DNA from: Mycoplasmopsis equigenitalium
GTDB lineage: Bacteria > Bacillota_I > Bacilli_A > Mycoplasmatales > Metamycoplasmataceae
Direction: 5' to 3'
DNA: 64,000 bases
Assembly (NCBI RefSeq): GCF_024498255.1
Contig: NZ_CP101808.1
Location: 124,001 to 188,000 of the forward strand
The notes beneath the pieces were generated by a model that worked only from the letters and a program-made list of their open reading frames with translations, had not been told where the DNA came from and searched no databases. Of the stretch, positions 12,044 to 22,339 are shown one piece after another. How positions within the stretch are numbered: the stretch's first letter is position 1; the number at the start of each line of letters is the position of its first letter. Made by a program: the position numbers and the translations under genes.

Positions 12044-12102
12044 TTTTTCATAAAATAGTTTTTTTTGAGCATTTTTTTGCTTCCAGAATACATCTATATA
12101 TT
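12044..12102 (+). promoter_or_regulatory. Bipartite upstream element, copy B
   Basis: TTTTTCAT at 12044-12051, then exactly 35 nt, then AATACAT at 12087-12093 followed by CTATATA. It ends about 14 nt before the start of the small membrane peptide gene. The AGCATTTT block between the two parts matches copy D (61521) in both sequence and position. Confidence 0.75.
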
Positions 12103-12115
12103 GGAGGCAAATAAA

Positions 12116-12355
12116 ATGAATAAATTAAAACCAATTTCGAAAGAAAAACAATTACAAACTTATGGTGCTGGAATTGTTGCGACTTTAGTCACATTAATTC
12201 CATTCGCTATCAAGGCAATTAGTGGCGCTATTGCGTTAACGAAGCTAATTAAGTCTAGAAAAGGTGAAGTTAAAGATAAAACAACAAGCGTTAAATTTGA
12301 CACCACCGACAACGACAATGGTGTAAAAGTTGTTGAACGTTTTCTTTCGTATTAA
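12116..12355 (+). CDS. Small membrane peptide of unknown function
   Basis: 79 residues. The start follows TTGGAGG, a strong ribosome site. After a basic N-terminus (MNKLKPISKEKQ) comes a Gly/Ala-rich hydrophobic helix at about 17-43 (GAGIVATLVTLIPFAIKAIS and on), then a charged tail. The helix has small-residue spacing typical of membrane-inserting peptides, for example small toxins, holin-like or bacteriocin-like peptides, but I cannot assign a family. It has its own terminator, so it is a single-gene unit. The promoter shares the bipartite element with recA, suggesting co-expression with recombination or DNA uptake. Confidence 0.75.
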   Translation: MNKLKPISKEKQLQTYGAGIVATLVTLIPFAIKAISGAIALTKLIKSRKGEVKDKTTSVKFDTTDNDNGVKVVERFLSY

Positions 12356-12356
12356 A

Positions 12357-12383
12357 AAACAAGGTCTTTTGGCCTTGTTTTTT
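12357..12383. terminator. Terminator after the small peptide gene
   Basis: Stem AAACAAGG / CCTTGTTT with a short loop and T7. It lies between convergent genes and abuts the stop of the mutase gene on the other strand. Confidence 0.85.
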
Positions 12384-13885
12384 TATAACATTTTTTTAAT
12401 TTGATCTAGTAAGAAGGTAGCGCGGGCATCTGCTTTTTCTTTGTTATCTCCAAATCCAAAAATGTAGAATTTAATTTTAGGTTCTGTTCCTGAAGGTCTT
12501 AGCGCGATTCAAGAGTGGTCAGAAAATTGAATTTTTAGCATATTGGTTGGTATTTGTGGATCGAGGTTGTAATCAGTAAACACACTGTCTTTTTCCTTGA
12601 TATTTTTAAAACCTTTTTGTAAGTTAATAAGGTCATATTTTTCGGTGCCAATATTTAAAACTTTCGAAGCAACATAGCCATATTTTTTATAAATATTTTC
12701 TAACACATCTAAAAGGTTTAGACCTTTTTCCTTGTAGTATGATGCAATTGTTGTAAGGATAACGATTGATTGAATTGCATCTTTGTCAAATGCAAGCGTT
12801 TCATCAATAAGCGAACCATAACTTTCTTCAAATGAGAATAGGTGTTCTAACTCTGGGTGAGTTTTTTTATTGTCTTGAATTAATGCTCCAATTCATTTGT
12901 ATCCTGTAGGTGTTTCATAAACTTTGATGTTGTTTTTTTCAGCAATGATGCGAGGAACGTTTGAAGAAACGTATGAATAGATTAAGTATTTATTTTTTAA
13001 ATTTTTTGTTGTTTCAACAAGATAGTTCATAATCAAAGTTGCTGTTTCATTACCAGTTAAAAGCTCATATTTGTTATTATTTTTAACACATAGTCCTACC
13101 CTGTCACTGTCAGGGTCAGTTACTAATAAAATATCAGCATTTTTTTCTAAACCTAGTTTGATTAATTCTTCATAAGTTTCAGTGTTTTCTGGGTTAGGGC
13201 TTTTAACATTACTGAAGTTTGAATCGTTAATCATCTGTGCTTCTAAAAAGTAAGAGTTTTTTGATAGTTTTGGTAATAAATATCTTACATATTTTGCGCC
13301 AGTTCCGTGCAATGGTGAGTATGCAACACTAATGTTATTGCAATCACGTTTTTTTGCTAATTTCAAAACTTTTTCAAGATATTTATTGATATTCTCTTGA
13401 TTTACGTTTTTAATAAATTTGTCGTTTTTTGTTTCTAAGTCAAAGTTTAAATACTCTGAATAATCTTTAAAATACTTTAATAACTCATCAATTTCATCAG
13501 GTAAACTTTGATAACCAAACTGGTTATAAACTTTAACACCATTGTATTCTTTTGGATTGTGACTAGCGGTAATATTAACACCTGCAGCAGCCTTATATTC
13601 TTTAATAAGAAAACTTACAAATGGTGTTGGAGAAATATCCTCGCTAAAAATAACTTTAATTTCATTTCTTGATAAGATATTTCTTGTTAAAATCGCAAAC
13701 TCCTTTGACATAATTCTGTTATCTCTTCCGATAACAACAATGCGATCCTTTTCTTTAAAATTATGTTTTAAATATGAGACCAATCCGTCAGCGATACGAG
13801 CGACATGAGCAGTATTTAATTCGTGTTCTGCAGGTCCTACAATACCTCTAATTCCGGCTGTCCCGAATTCTAATTTTTTATTCAT
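12383..13885 (-). CDS. manB: Phosphoglucomutase/phosphomannomutase
   Basis: Interconverts hexose-1- and 6-phosphates. Alpha-D-phosphohexomutase domains: N-terminal FGTAGIRG, active-site serine loop TASHNPKEYNGVK (about 140), metal-binding loop DPDSDRVG (about 285) and the sugar-binding NETATL and GYKW region (about 330). Length 500, typical of mycoplasma enzymes that serve both glucose and mannose phosphates. The C-terminal domain has the phosphate-binding SGTEPK-like segment near the end. Substrate preference cannot be read from sequence, so the symbol is tentative. Confidence 0.9.
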
Positions 13886-13942
13886 AATAGTATATATTAT
13901 ATAAAATAAATAATTTCGTGAACCAACTACTTGTACTACTTA

Positions 13943-13948
13943 TATAAT
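13943..13948 (+). promoter_or_regulatory. TATAAT box before the ECF-like gene
   Basis: TATAAT ending 6 nt before ATG 13955, without a ribosome site. Probable leaderless start. Confidence 0.6.
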
Positions 13949-13954
13949 AACTAT

Positions 13955-14818
13955 ATGAATATTGTTTGAGTTAGAACTAAGTCAGCCTTTAAATTTAATG
14001 TTTTTGAAATTGCAATTAGCGGTATGCTTCTTACAATGTTTTTGCTTGCAACTGCGATTGCTAAATTATCACTTGGTAGAATTATTAACTTATCTATTGA
14101 AATTCCGTTTTGAATTATTTTTGGAATTTTATTAGGGGCTATTAAGGGTTCTTTCTTAGCGGTGATTGCGGATACTTTATCGATGATGTTACTTTCGCCT
14201 TCAGGTTTGGCGTTTTGGATGATTGAGTATGCAATTGTTCCGCCAGCAATCGTTATTATTTCAAGTGTTTTGTTTTATTTTTATACCAAGCATAAGGTGC
14301 CAACAACGCTTGTTATTTCTAGTATTTTGTATCTTGTGTTAGCTATTAATATTGCAATTCTTGTTACTAATCAGAATCGTATTTATAAATCAGATAATTC
14401 TGATAGTTTTCCTCGCGCGCTAATTCTTTGATTAACTGTTGGCTTTAGTTTGTTAATTGCCTTTTTTACCTGTTTTATGGTAGTTGGGTATTTCGTGACT
14501 AAAAAAATAAACGAGAAAATTATTAAATATTTATTTTTGTTTGCAATTGTTTCGGTAATTATTGTTATTTTTAGATGATTGTATGGACCATATGTATTTA
14601 TTGTGTACTGGAATCGATTTATGGCGAACACGTCTACCAGCAGTGGTAAATTACGGCTAGAAAAAGATTATAGTCTTTACGCTTTTTATCAAACACGAAT
14701 TATTTTAAAATCAATGATTGAAATTCCATTTTTTACTTTAGTGATGATTCCAATTTCAAGCGTTCTTTTGATTCTTAAGGAAAAAACTTATAATAGCATA
14801 TATGAAAATAAATGGTAG
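13955..14818 (+). CDS. Membrane protein, ECF-transporter S-component-like
   Basis: 287 residues with six or seven predicted transmembrane segments. The first half (FNVFEIAISGMLL, then FGILLGAIKGSFLAVIAD and the Pro-containing helix AIVPPAIVIIS) resembles substrate-binding S components of energy-coupling factor vitamin transporters, which have the G-x-L-x-G-x-x-x-G-x-x-x-D pattern. Such a subunit would need the EcfA/EcfT module encoded elsewhere. The C-terminal half carries a long loop and two more helices that are less typical. The substrate is unknown. It runs directly into sufU. Confidence 0.65.
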
Positions 14819-14823
14819 GTTAT

Positions 14824-15231
14824 ATGAAGTGCAACAAACAGCAATTAATAATGGAACATTATTCAAATCCTAAGTTTCTTAACAATTCTCTTGATGAAGA
14901 GAAAGATTTTACAATCTATAGCGAACACTGCGTTGATAAGATTACTTTTGGTTTACAAAGCCAAGATAATAAAATTTCTATCTGTCATAAAACTGTAGGT
15001 TGTGCGGTTTGTGTTGCTTCGACTGATATGTTAATAGGACTTATTAATAATCATGATAAAAAAACGATATTAGAGTTAGTTAACAAGTATCAAAAATTAA
15101 TTAATCAAGAAATTAAAGAAGATGATGATTTAAAAGAGCTTAATATTTTTTGTGATGTCAAAGTTCATCTTAATCGTTTTAATTGTGCAAATTTAATTGC
15201 TAAAGGACTAATTCAACTTTTGGAGCAGTAA
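14824..15231 (+). CDS. sufU: SufU/IscU-like iron-sulfur scaffold
   Basis: 135 residues. Conserved cluster or zinc ligands of the NifU_N/SufU family are all visible: Cys36 with Asp38 (EHCVD), Cys60 (VGCAVCVAS) and Cys121 (RFNCANL), preceded by the usual MEHYSNPK. It accepts sulfur from a cysteine desulfurase such as the one at the window's left edge. The Cys63 right after the GCxxC position is an extra cysteine. ATG 14824 is chosen because it matches the family start; ATG 14812 inside the end of the previous gene is an in-frame alternative. The stop overlaps the polymerase start (TAATG). Confidence 0.88.
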   Translation: MKCNKQQLIMEHYSNPKFLNNSLDEEKDFTIYSEHCVDKITFGLQSQDNKISICHKTVGCAVCVASTDMLIGLINNHDKKTILELVNKYQKLINQEIKEDDDLKELNIFCDVKVHLNRFNCANLIAKGLIQLLEQ

Positions 15232-16487
15232 TGAGAGTTATTTTTCATATTGATTTCGATAGTTATTTTGTTAGTGCAATTCGTACAAAAAAACCATGGT
15301 TAATTGGTAAAGAAGTAGCAATTGGTAATAAAAATTCTAACAGCATTGCGTCAGCGCTTAGTTATGAAGCAAAAAATAAAGGAGCAAAAACAGGCGACCC
15401 AATGTTTTTGATACGTAAAGTTTGTCCAAATATAATTGTTGAAAGTGCAGACTTTCCGCTTTTTATCGAAATTTCAACTAACATTTTTGATTGAATAATT
15501 AACAATATTTCAAAAATAATGGAAGTCGGTTCAATTGATGAATGTTATGTTGATGTGACAAAAAAAATAGATCTGCAAAATTGAGAAAAAAGCGCTTTAG
15601 ATCTTGCAAGATATATTCAGTCATCAATTAAGTCAATATTTAAGATTCCGATTTCAATTGGAATTTCATACAATAAATTCTTAGCAAAAATGTCGACATC
15701 ACTTGGAAAACCATATGGGATTACACTAACACGAAGAGAGGACATTGCTAAACATTTCTATCATTTACCAATCGGAAATTTTTTCGGAATTGGTAAATCT
15801 TCAACTGCAAAGTTAATAAAAAATAATATTAATACAATTAATGATTTATATTTAAATCGTCATAATATTCCCTTGCTTGAAAGCGTGTTTAAACGAAGTT
15901 ATTTTAATATAATAGAATGTTTATTAGGCAACAGTACGGATTTACTCAACTTAGAACAAAACGAATATAAATCAATTGGACATATGAAAACTTTTGAATA
16001 TATAGGGCCAAAAAATTATGAGGAAATTTTAATTGAACTTAAATTACTTGTCGAACGAACGGTATACCGAATGAAAAGCAGGGGGCTATTAGGTCGTCTT
16101 TTGGTAATTGAAATTCGATATAAAAATACCAAGTTTTTATCACGCCAACAACCATTAACAAATTTTACTTATGATGAACAAGAAATTTTCGAACAAGCAA
16201 GGGATATGTTTGATAAATTTTGAACAAGGGAACCAATTAAAGGTGTTGGCGTAAAGATCACAGATCTAGGTAAAAAAGGAGAAATCTACTTTCAACCAAA
16301 AATTGAGGAAAATTCAACAAAAAATGTTGAAAAATACAAAATTGTGGATTTAATTAATAGTCAATTAAAGACAGGAAAAGTAATGTTGGCTTCAGATTAT
16401 GAAAAAGTTAAAAACATAAAAAATACGCAAACAAAATTTTTGAAAGAAGATAAAATCGTTTTCAAAAAGAACAAGTATACAGAGTAA
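15231..16487 (+). CDS. dinB: Y-family DNA polymerase (DinB/UmuC type)
   Basis: Translesion DNA polymerase, 418 residues. Catalytic carboxylates are present in HIDFDSYFVS (residues 6-15) and GSIDECYVD (about 102-110). IPISIGISYNKFLAKMSTSLGKP is the palm/fingers motif, and a helix-hairpin-helix (FFGIGKSSTAKLI) follows, then the little-finger domain. The C-terminus is basic and lacks an obvious beta-clamp QLxLF motif. It is translationally coupled to sufU. The fingers have T-G-DPMF where DinB usually has a GM motif, so the enzyme is diverged. Pol IV or the mycoplasma UmuC-like branch are both possible. Confidence 0.92.
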
Positions 16488-16526
16488 AATTATTGGTTTC
16501 TATGTTTATAAAAATATATAAATTGA

Positions 16527-16532
16527 TATAAT
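16527..16532 (+). promoter_or_regulatory. TATAAT box before nadD-yqeK
   Basis: TATAAT ending 7 nt before ATG 16540; no ribosome site. Probable leaderless transcript. Confidence 0.6.
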
Positions 16533-16539
16533 TAAACTT

Positions 16540-17607
16540 ATGAAAATTGGTATTTTTGGTGGTAGTTTTGACCCTATTCATAAAGGTCACGTTAAAATTG
16601 CAAAAACAGTTATTGACGAGTTAAATCTCGACAAGTTGTTTTTTGTACCCGCTTACCAAAACCCATTTAAAACAAAAAAACCTACAGATCCCCAACATCG
16701 TGTAAATATGATTAAACTTGTAATGCCGGAAAAATCAGAAATTTCAATGTTTGAAATCAATCGTAAAGGTAAAAGCTATTCATTTGAAACTGTAAATTAT
16801 TTTGCTAACAATTTTCCTAAGGACGAATTATTTTTTATTTTAGGAAGTGATAATTTAGGAAAACTTCACAAATGAGAATTTATTGAAGATATCGCAACCA
16901 AAACAAAGATTGTTATTTATAAACGAACAAAAACTTTTAATAAAACAAACGTTAAACGTTTTAATTGTTTGGTTTTAAATAATGATCTTACTGAACAATC
17001 AAGCACGAGTTATCGTGAAGGAAATTTATCAATGGTTGATAAGGTTGTGCAGGAATATATTGGGAAAAATTTGCTTTATATTCCTGAATTAGTTACTAAC
17101 TCTGTTTCACACGCTCGAGCACAGCATATGTTAGCAGCTGGTGATTTTGCCAGAAATTTAGCGCGTAAACACGGGTTCGATGAAGAAGTTGCTTATGCCG
17201 CCGCTGCATTTCATGATATTACTAAAGAACTTACGCCAGAGGAACATAAAAAAATAATTAAGAGATATTTAAATATTGATAACCTTAATCCAATTGAGTA
17301 TCATCAACTTTCGGGTTCGCTTTGATTAAAACATAAATATTTGGTTCAAAATGATGAAATCGTTCATGCTGTTTCTGTTCACACAAAATTAGCACTCGAA
17401 CTTAATTGACTTGATAAAGTTGTTTATATGGCTGATAAATTGTGTAAGGGACGCCGTTGAGCGGGCATTGAAAAGGTGCGCGAATTAGCGTTTAGTGATT
17501 TTGAAAAAGGTTTTAGAAAGACAGTTGAAGCATCGTATAACCACATTGTTTCGGCTGGGAAAAAGATAGAAAATGAAGAACATTACGAAAAATGAATTAA
17601 AGGTTAG
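16540..17607 (+). CDS. nadD: Fused NadD nicotinate-nucleotide adenylyltransferase and YqeK HD hydrolase
   Basis: 355 residues with two enzymes. Residues 1 to about 180 are NadD, which makes deamido-NAD from NaMN and ATP (FGGSFDPIHKGH with HxGH; SSTSYREG near the end, matching ISSTxIR). Residues about 185-355 are a YqeK-type HD-domain protein (HARAQHML, FHDITKE with the HD pair, AVSVHTKLA, KVVYMADKLCKGR). YqeK family members hydrolyse diadenosine tetraphosphate. In Bacillus these are adjacent separate genes; fusion is common in mycoplasmas. The last 35 nt overlap rluB in another frame. Confidence 0.93.
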
Positions 17608-18295
17608 GGTTCAAAAAATTATCGCCGAATCAGGTCTTTGCTCACGTCGAAAAGCAGAAGAATTAATTACTCAAGGTTCAGTGACAATTAATGGCAAAAT
17701 TGCAAAATTAGGCGATTTAGCTAGTTATCAAGATATTGTATTAGTCAATAAAAAACGAATATTTCTTGAAGAAAAAGAGTATTTTTTGTTAAACAAACCA
17801 AAGCATACAATTTGTTCAAATGATGACAAACAAAATCGGAAAAAAGTTATTGATCTTATACCATCTACGAAACGACTTTACACAGTGGGCAGATTAGATT
17901 ATGATACAACCGGTGCGATTATTATTACTAATGATGGTGAATTGTGTCACAAACTTTCACACCCTTCATTCGAAATTGAACGTGTTTATAATGTAGAAAT
18001 TAATACACCACTAACAAGTAAAGAAATGATATTAATTAACAAAGAAATGGTTATTAATGACAAACCAAGTTTTCATGAAGTTAAACATTTAAATCTAAAT
18101 TTTTATCAGATAAAATTACATCAAGGCAGTAATCATCATGTTAAAAAAGTTTTTGAGTCTTTAGGGAAAGAAGTAATTAATTTACATCGTTTATCATATA
18201 GTTTTCTAAATGTTGATCATTTACAACTTGGTAAGTTTCGGCTACTTAAGCCATTTGAGATTAAAAAACTAAAATTTTTAGCGAAAAAAAGTTAA
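17573..18295 (+). CDS. rluB: rRNA pseudouridine synthase (RsuA/RluB family)
   Basis: 240 residues. An N-terminal S4 RNA-binding domain (RVQKIIAESGLCSRRKAEELI, about 10-70) is followed by the synthase domain with catalytic Asp in GRLDYDTTGAIIITNDG (about 105-121). RsuA/RluB enzymes isomerise a specific uridine in 16S or 23S rRNA; subtype cannot be fixed from sequence alone, RluB being favoured by similarity to Firmicute enzymes. It starts inside the nadD-yqeK gene, so the two are co-transcribed. Confidence 0.88.
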   Translation: MKNITKNELKVRVQKIIAESGLCSRRKAEELITQGSVTINGKIAKLGDLASYQDIVLVNKKRIFLEEKEYFLLNKPKHTICSNDDKQNRKKVIDLIPSTKRLYTVGRLDYDTTGAIIITNDGELCHKLSHPSFEIERVYNVEINTPLTSKEMILINKEMVINDKPSFHEVKHLNLNFYQIKLHQGSNHHVKKVFESLGKEVINLHRLSYSFLNVDHLQLGKFRLLKPFEIKKLKFLAKKS

Positions 18296-18316
18296 GGACT
18301 TACCTTAACTTTTTAT
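18288..18316. terminator. Terminator between rluB and the LacI-type gene
   Basis: Stem AAAGTTAAGG / CCTTAACTTT with 5-nt loop and T-rich tail, overlapping the rluB stop. It serves the two convergent genes. Confidence 0.85.
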
Positions 18317-19248
18317 ATTACTGATGCTGGAATTACAACTGGTTGAATATCTTTTGATGCTTCCGTTAGCTTAGTAATCATTACGCCTAGAAGGTGATAA
18401 TCGATAAAAATTTTGTTGCGATATTTTTTGTTGTAGTCATAGATTGACTCGTAGCCGATGTCTGTTAAGTTTAGATTAAATGTGGTGTCTGCTTTTGCTA
18501 ATAAGTTTACAAATGTCTCGTGAGTAGAACAAACAATGTCATAGATATTATTACTTTTTACATATGCTAAAAATTCGTTAACATCAGCGTCTCTATGATT
18601 GTTTAATGTGTATTCTAATCCATCAATGTCATATTCAATTATTGCTTTTTTAAACGATTTGCTTCAGTCAACATTTTGCTTCTCGGTAAGTTTTTCACTT
18701 TTTAAAAACAGTAATTTTTTCACAGGACGGCTGTGGTAATAGGTTTTAACAAGTTTGTAAAACATGTCTTTGTCATCATATTTTGCGAATTTAGCGTGGT
18801 TTGTTTCAAAGCCGTAAACGACAATGTTCATATCTTGGTGTTCTTTAAGGAAAGCGTCAATTTTTTCGTCGTAATATGGTAAGAATAAAACGATTGATCC
18901 TGGTTTTCACGAGTTGATATATTTTGTTTTTTGGATAAAGCTCTCGGTGTTGGCTTTGGCGTGGGTAACAAATACATGCTTCCCTTTTAGCGAAGCTTCA
19001 GCCTCGATTCCGCCGACGATATCACTGAAGATATCTTCGGCAAAATCGGGAAGAATCACATAAATAATGTTTGTTTGCCCCCGAATTAGACGCGCTCCAC
19101 TATTGGGAACAAAATCATATTGATCAACTACTGCCTTTATCTTAGCCTTATTAGCGCGACTAACATATCCATTGTTATAGTATCGTGAGATGGTGCTTAC
19201 GCTTACGCCCGCTTTTTTCGCAATATCTTTGTAAGTTAAATTTAGCAT
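18313..19248 (-). CDS. LacI-family transcriptional regulator
   Basis: 311 residues. The N-terminal helix-turn-helix and hinge are clear (TYKDIAKKAGVSVSTISRYYNNG, then VSRANKAKI and a VPNSGARLI hinge). A periplasmic-binding-protein-like effector domain follows (IIYVILPDFAEDIFSDIVGGIEAEA), ending in LTDIGYESIYDY-like sequence. These proteins bind a sugar or sugar phosphate and repress catabolic genes. Regulators of this family are few in mycoplasmas; possible targets here include the fructose operon, but no operator match was established. ATG 19248 is chosen because a TATAAT lies 6 nt upstream (leaderless). Confidence 0.88.
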
Positions 19249-19254
19249 GTAAAT

Positions 19255-19260
19255 ATTATA
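19255..19260 (-). promoter_or_regulatory. TATAAT box before the LacI-type gene
   Basis: TATAAT on the minus strand, 6 nt before the ATG at 19248. No ribosome site is present. Confidence 0.55.
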
Positions 19261-19271
19261 TATAAAAAAAT

Positions 19272-19299
19272 ATAAATGTGGAACTTGTTGCACATTTAT
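19272..19299 (-). terminator. Inverted repeat at the end of recO (terminator or operator)
   Basis: Perfect 9-bp arms ATAAATGTG / CACATTTAT around a 10-nt centre, overlapping the recO stop. On the minus strand it is followed by ATTTTTTTATA, so it can be the recO terminator. It also lies about 12 nt upstream of the -10 box of the LacI-type gene, where an autoregulatory operator would sit. The sequence alone does not decide. Confidence 0.6.
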
Positions 19300-19964
19300 C
19301 GATATCCATTTTCAAACAAGAAATTTTTAATCTCTTTCAAAATTCGGTTGTTATCTGAAATTGAACACATTTCTAGATATTTATAGATATCTGTAAAAAG
19401 GTAATAATATAGCCAAAGATCTTTTTCGCTAGTATGTTTAGTTGTGTGATTTTCACAAACCATTCCACCTTCGTGTCAGGAGAAATATTGTAAATTTTGA
19501 TTTGAATTGCAAATATAACAATGATTAAACGCTGGTTTAATTGGCTTCATCATAATTGAATTTGCATATAATCAAGCAAGTCAGAAATTAGTGTGTTTAT
19601 CACCAATCTTACTGAGAAATAGTTCGTATTTCTCCAAAAAATCATTACTTATATATTCGCTATTACGCATAATAAAAGCAATGTCTTCATTAATCATCAA
19701 ATTATATTTATTAGTGTAATCAAAATTGGTACTTGCAACGGCCTTTTTTAACTTTGATAATTTATTGGTTAGCGTTGCTAAAAAAACTTCGCATTCAACT
19801 ACTGCATACAAATTTAAATTTGTTGCATTTTTGCTTTGGGGTTTTCTAATTCCGTTAGCTAAAAATGCTAGACGACGCTTATTTGTTAATAAGGTTACGA
19901 TCATATCGTGTTCAGCATAATCGATTTTATCGACCACAATTCCTTTTTTTCTTTCTAAGCCCAT
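19296..19964 (-). CDS. recO: DNA repair protein RecO
   Basis: 222 residues. The N-terminal OB fold (KGIVVDKIDYAEHDMIVTLLTNKR) is characteristic of RecO, followed by helical regions and a zinc-like CYIC in the C-terminal part with a later Cys-x-x-His (VCENH). RecO loads RecA onto SSB-coated DNA together with RecR and promotes annealing. In frame TGA codons encode Trp in the C-terminal third. Slightly shorter than the usual 240-250. It diverges from lysS. Confidence 0.85.
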
Positions 19965-20027
19965 ATATAATTAATATACAATATTTAATATAATAAAATA
20001 ATTAATAATGTTAAAGGAGAATCAGGA

Positions 20028-21503
20028 ATGATTAAACTTAATGATCAAGAACTCGCAAGACGCGAAAAATTAAACTATTATAAAGAAAAAAATGTTGAGG
20101 CTTTTCCTAAAAGTTATGGCTTTGAAAATCGAATTTACTCAACCGAGCTAAAGGCAAAATTTGCTAATTTAACCAAAGAAGAAATCGAAGCTAAAAAACC
20201 AGTAAATGTGAATATTTCAGGTCGAATTATGACAAAACGTGGGTCATTTTTAGTTTTACAAGATACCAAAGGACAAATTCAGGCTTACTATCCTAAGAAA
20301 GAACTAGAAGCGTACAATCATATTTTTGATAAACTTGATATCGGCGATATTATTTATGTTTCAGGTATTGTTATGAAAACACACACGGGTGAAGTAACAG
20401 TGCGTGTAAATGCACTTAAACTAGTGACAAAATCACTTAAACCACTTCCAGAAAAGTTTCATGGACTTGTTGACCCAGAAGAAAAACTTCGAAAAAGATA
20501 TCTTGATACGATTATGAATGAGGAAACAAGAAACCGTTTTATTATTCGTAGTAAGGTAATTAGCCTAATTCGTGAATATTTTGATAAAAATGATTATCTT
20601 GAGGTTGAGACACCATTACTTCATGATTATTTAGGTGGCGCCAGCGCCAAACCATTTAAAACACATCATAACGCTTTGAATCAAGATTACTATTTACGGG
20701 TAGCGACCGAATTACCACTTAAAAAGCTACTTGTTGGTGGTTTTGATCGTGTATATGAAATGGGTAAAGTTTTTCGTAATGAAGGGATTGACACGACACA
20801 TAATCCTGAATTTACTTCGATTGAGTATTATGAAGCATACTCAAATATGTATGGGATGATGGAACATACTGAAAAAGTGATTAAACATATTTGTAAATAT
20901 TTAGGAATTAAATTATTTAAATTTGGTGATGTTGAATTCCCACTAACCAAACCATTTAATCGTATAGATATGGTTGATGCAGTTTCGAAATCAACCGGTG
21001 TTGATTTTCGCAAGGCAAGTTTTGACAAAGCTAAAGAAGCGGCAAAAAAATACAAAATTAAGGTTGAAAAATACTTTACAACAGGACACATTATTAATGC
21101 TTTATTTGAAGAATTAATTGAACACACATTAATTGAACCAACATTTGTAATGGGACATCCAATCGAAATTTCTCCACTTTCGGCTAAAGCGAAAGATGGT
21201 CGTTTTACTGAGAGAGCAGAGTTATTTATTAATAAAAAAGAGTATGCAAATATGTATACCGAGCTTAATGATCCAATTGACCAACTTGCTCGTTTTGAAG
21301 AACAAGTAAAAGAAGCAAAGGCGGGGAACGAAGAAGCGAATGAAGTTGATTACGACTTTGTTACAGCGCTTGAGTACGGGATGCCTCCTGCTGGTGGTTG
21401 CGGAATTGGGATTGACCGACTTATTATGTTGTTAACAAAACAAGATAGTATTCGTGAAGTATTGCTTTTCCCAACCTTGAAACGTAATAGAAATAAGGAG
21501 TAG
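20028..21503 (+). CDS. lysS: Lysyl-tRNA synthetase (class II)
   Basis: 491 residues. N-terminal OB-fold anticodon domain ([19 protein letters not shown], about 60-150), then the class II core: motif 1 in the [19 protein letters not shown] stretch, motif 2 [22 protein letters not shown], and motif 3 [14 protein letters not shown] near the C-terminus. The start follows AAGGAGAATC. No TGA codon is used. It is followed within 3 nt by a HAD phosphatase gene. Confidence 0.97.
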   Translation: MIKLNDQELARREKLNYYKEKNVEAFPKSYGFENRIYSTELKAKFANLTKEEIEAKKPVNVNISGRIMTKRGSFLVLQDTKGQIQAYYPKKELEAYNHIFDKLDIGDIIYVSGIVMKTHTGEVTVRVNALKLVTKSLKPLPEKFHGLVDPEEKLRKRYLDTIMNEETRNRFIIRSKVISLIREYFDKNDYLEVETPLLHDYLGGASAKPFKTHHNALNQDYYLRVATELPLKKLLVGGFDRVYEMGKVFRNEGIDTTHNPEFTSIEYYEAYSNMYGMMEHTEKVIKHICKYLGIKLFKFGDVEFPLTKPFNRIDMVDAVSKSTGVDFRKASFDKAKEAAKKYKIKVEKYFTTGHIINALFEELIEHTLIEPTFVMGHPIEISPLSAKAKDGRFTERAELFINKKEYANMYTELNDPIDQLARFEEQVKEAKAGNEEANEVDYDFVTALEYGMPPAGGCGIGIDRLIMLLTKQDSIREVLLFPTLKRNRNKE

Positions 21504-21505
21504 AA

Positions 21506-22339
21506 ATGCGAAAAGTTTATGCGTTTGATGCTGACGGAACGCTGTTAAGAAAAGACAGTACAGTTCACCCTAAAACAAAACAAGTTTTAAAAAAGATTTC
21601 AGAACAAGGTGGAATTTTAATTGTTGCCACAGGAAGAGGACTGCCAACTGCAAAACAAGTTTTAGAACAAGTACCATTTTTCGATTATATAGTATGTTCA
21701 AATGGGGTTGTTGCATATGATGTAAAAAAAGATAAATTCATTATTCATGATGCACTTAATCCTGATCATATTCAATATTTTATGGATCTAAAAAATAATC
21801 ACGATTTGGTTTTAACAATTGATACACCTCCACGTAACTTTACACTCGTCAAAGATGATGGCGACAAGTTGCCTGATTGATTTGCTACCGAAGCCTTAAC
21901 TACAGGGTTTGATAATCGCGCCTTTGCTAAAGAGCAAGAGGTTTGAGATTATATGAGTCAAGGTAATAATAAAAATATGATTGTTAAGTATGCATTAAGA
22001 ATCAAGGAAGCAGAAAACCAAAAATGATTTAATGCAGTTAGTGAACACGTTAAAGATGCAAAGGCATACATTACTAATCGTTTCTTTATTGATGTAAATC
22101 CAACAGGCACTTCGAAGTACAATGGAATTGAATTTATTCTTAAGAAGATTGGCGAAACCGTTAATCATTTAACTACTTTTGGAGATAGTAATAATGATAT
22201 GGAAATGGTGGAAAATGCACATGTTGGTGTTGCGATGGGTAATGCAACTGATGAATTAAAAGCAGTTGCTGATGTTATTATTGGCGACCATGATACTGAT
22301 GCAATTGCCAAGTTTTTAGAAAATGAGATTCATGACTAA
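21506..22339 (+). CDS. Cof-type HAD hydrolase
   Basis: 277 residues. HAD motif I is DADGTLLR (residues 8-15; the nucleophile is Asp8), motif II is the VATGRG Thr, motif III is a late Lys, and motif IV is FGDSNNDMEMV (about 228). The cap is type C2, the Cof/YidA subfamily, which dephosphorylates sugar phosphates, PLP or FMN. The substrate cannot be inferred. It sits between lysS and an unknown gene with which it overlaps by 8 nt, suggesting a single operon. Confidence 0.92.

Noticed and set aside
12860-12910. Frameshift in the phosphosugar mutase gene, suggested by the broken open frames
   Set aside because: The breaks are TGA codons that encode Trp; the frame from 13885 to 12383 is continuous in code 4.
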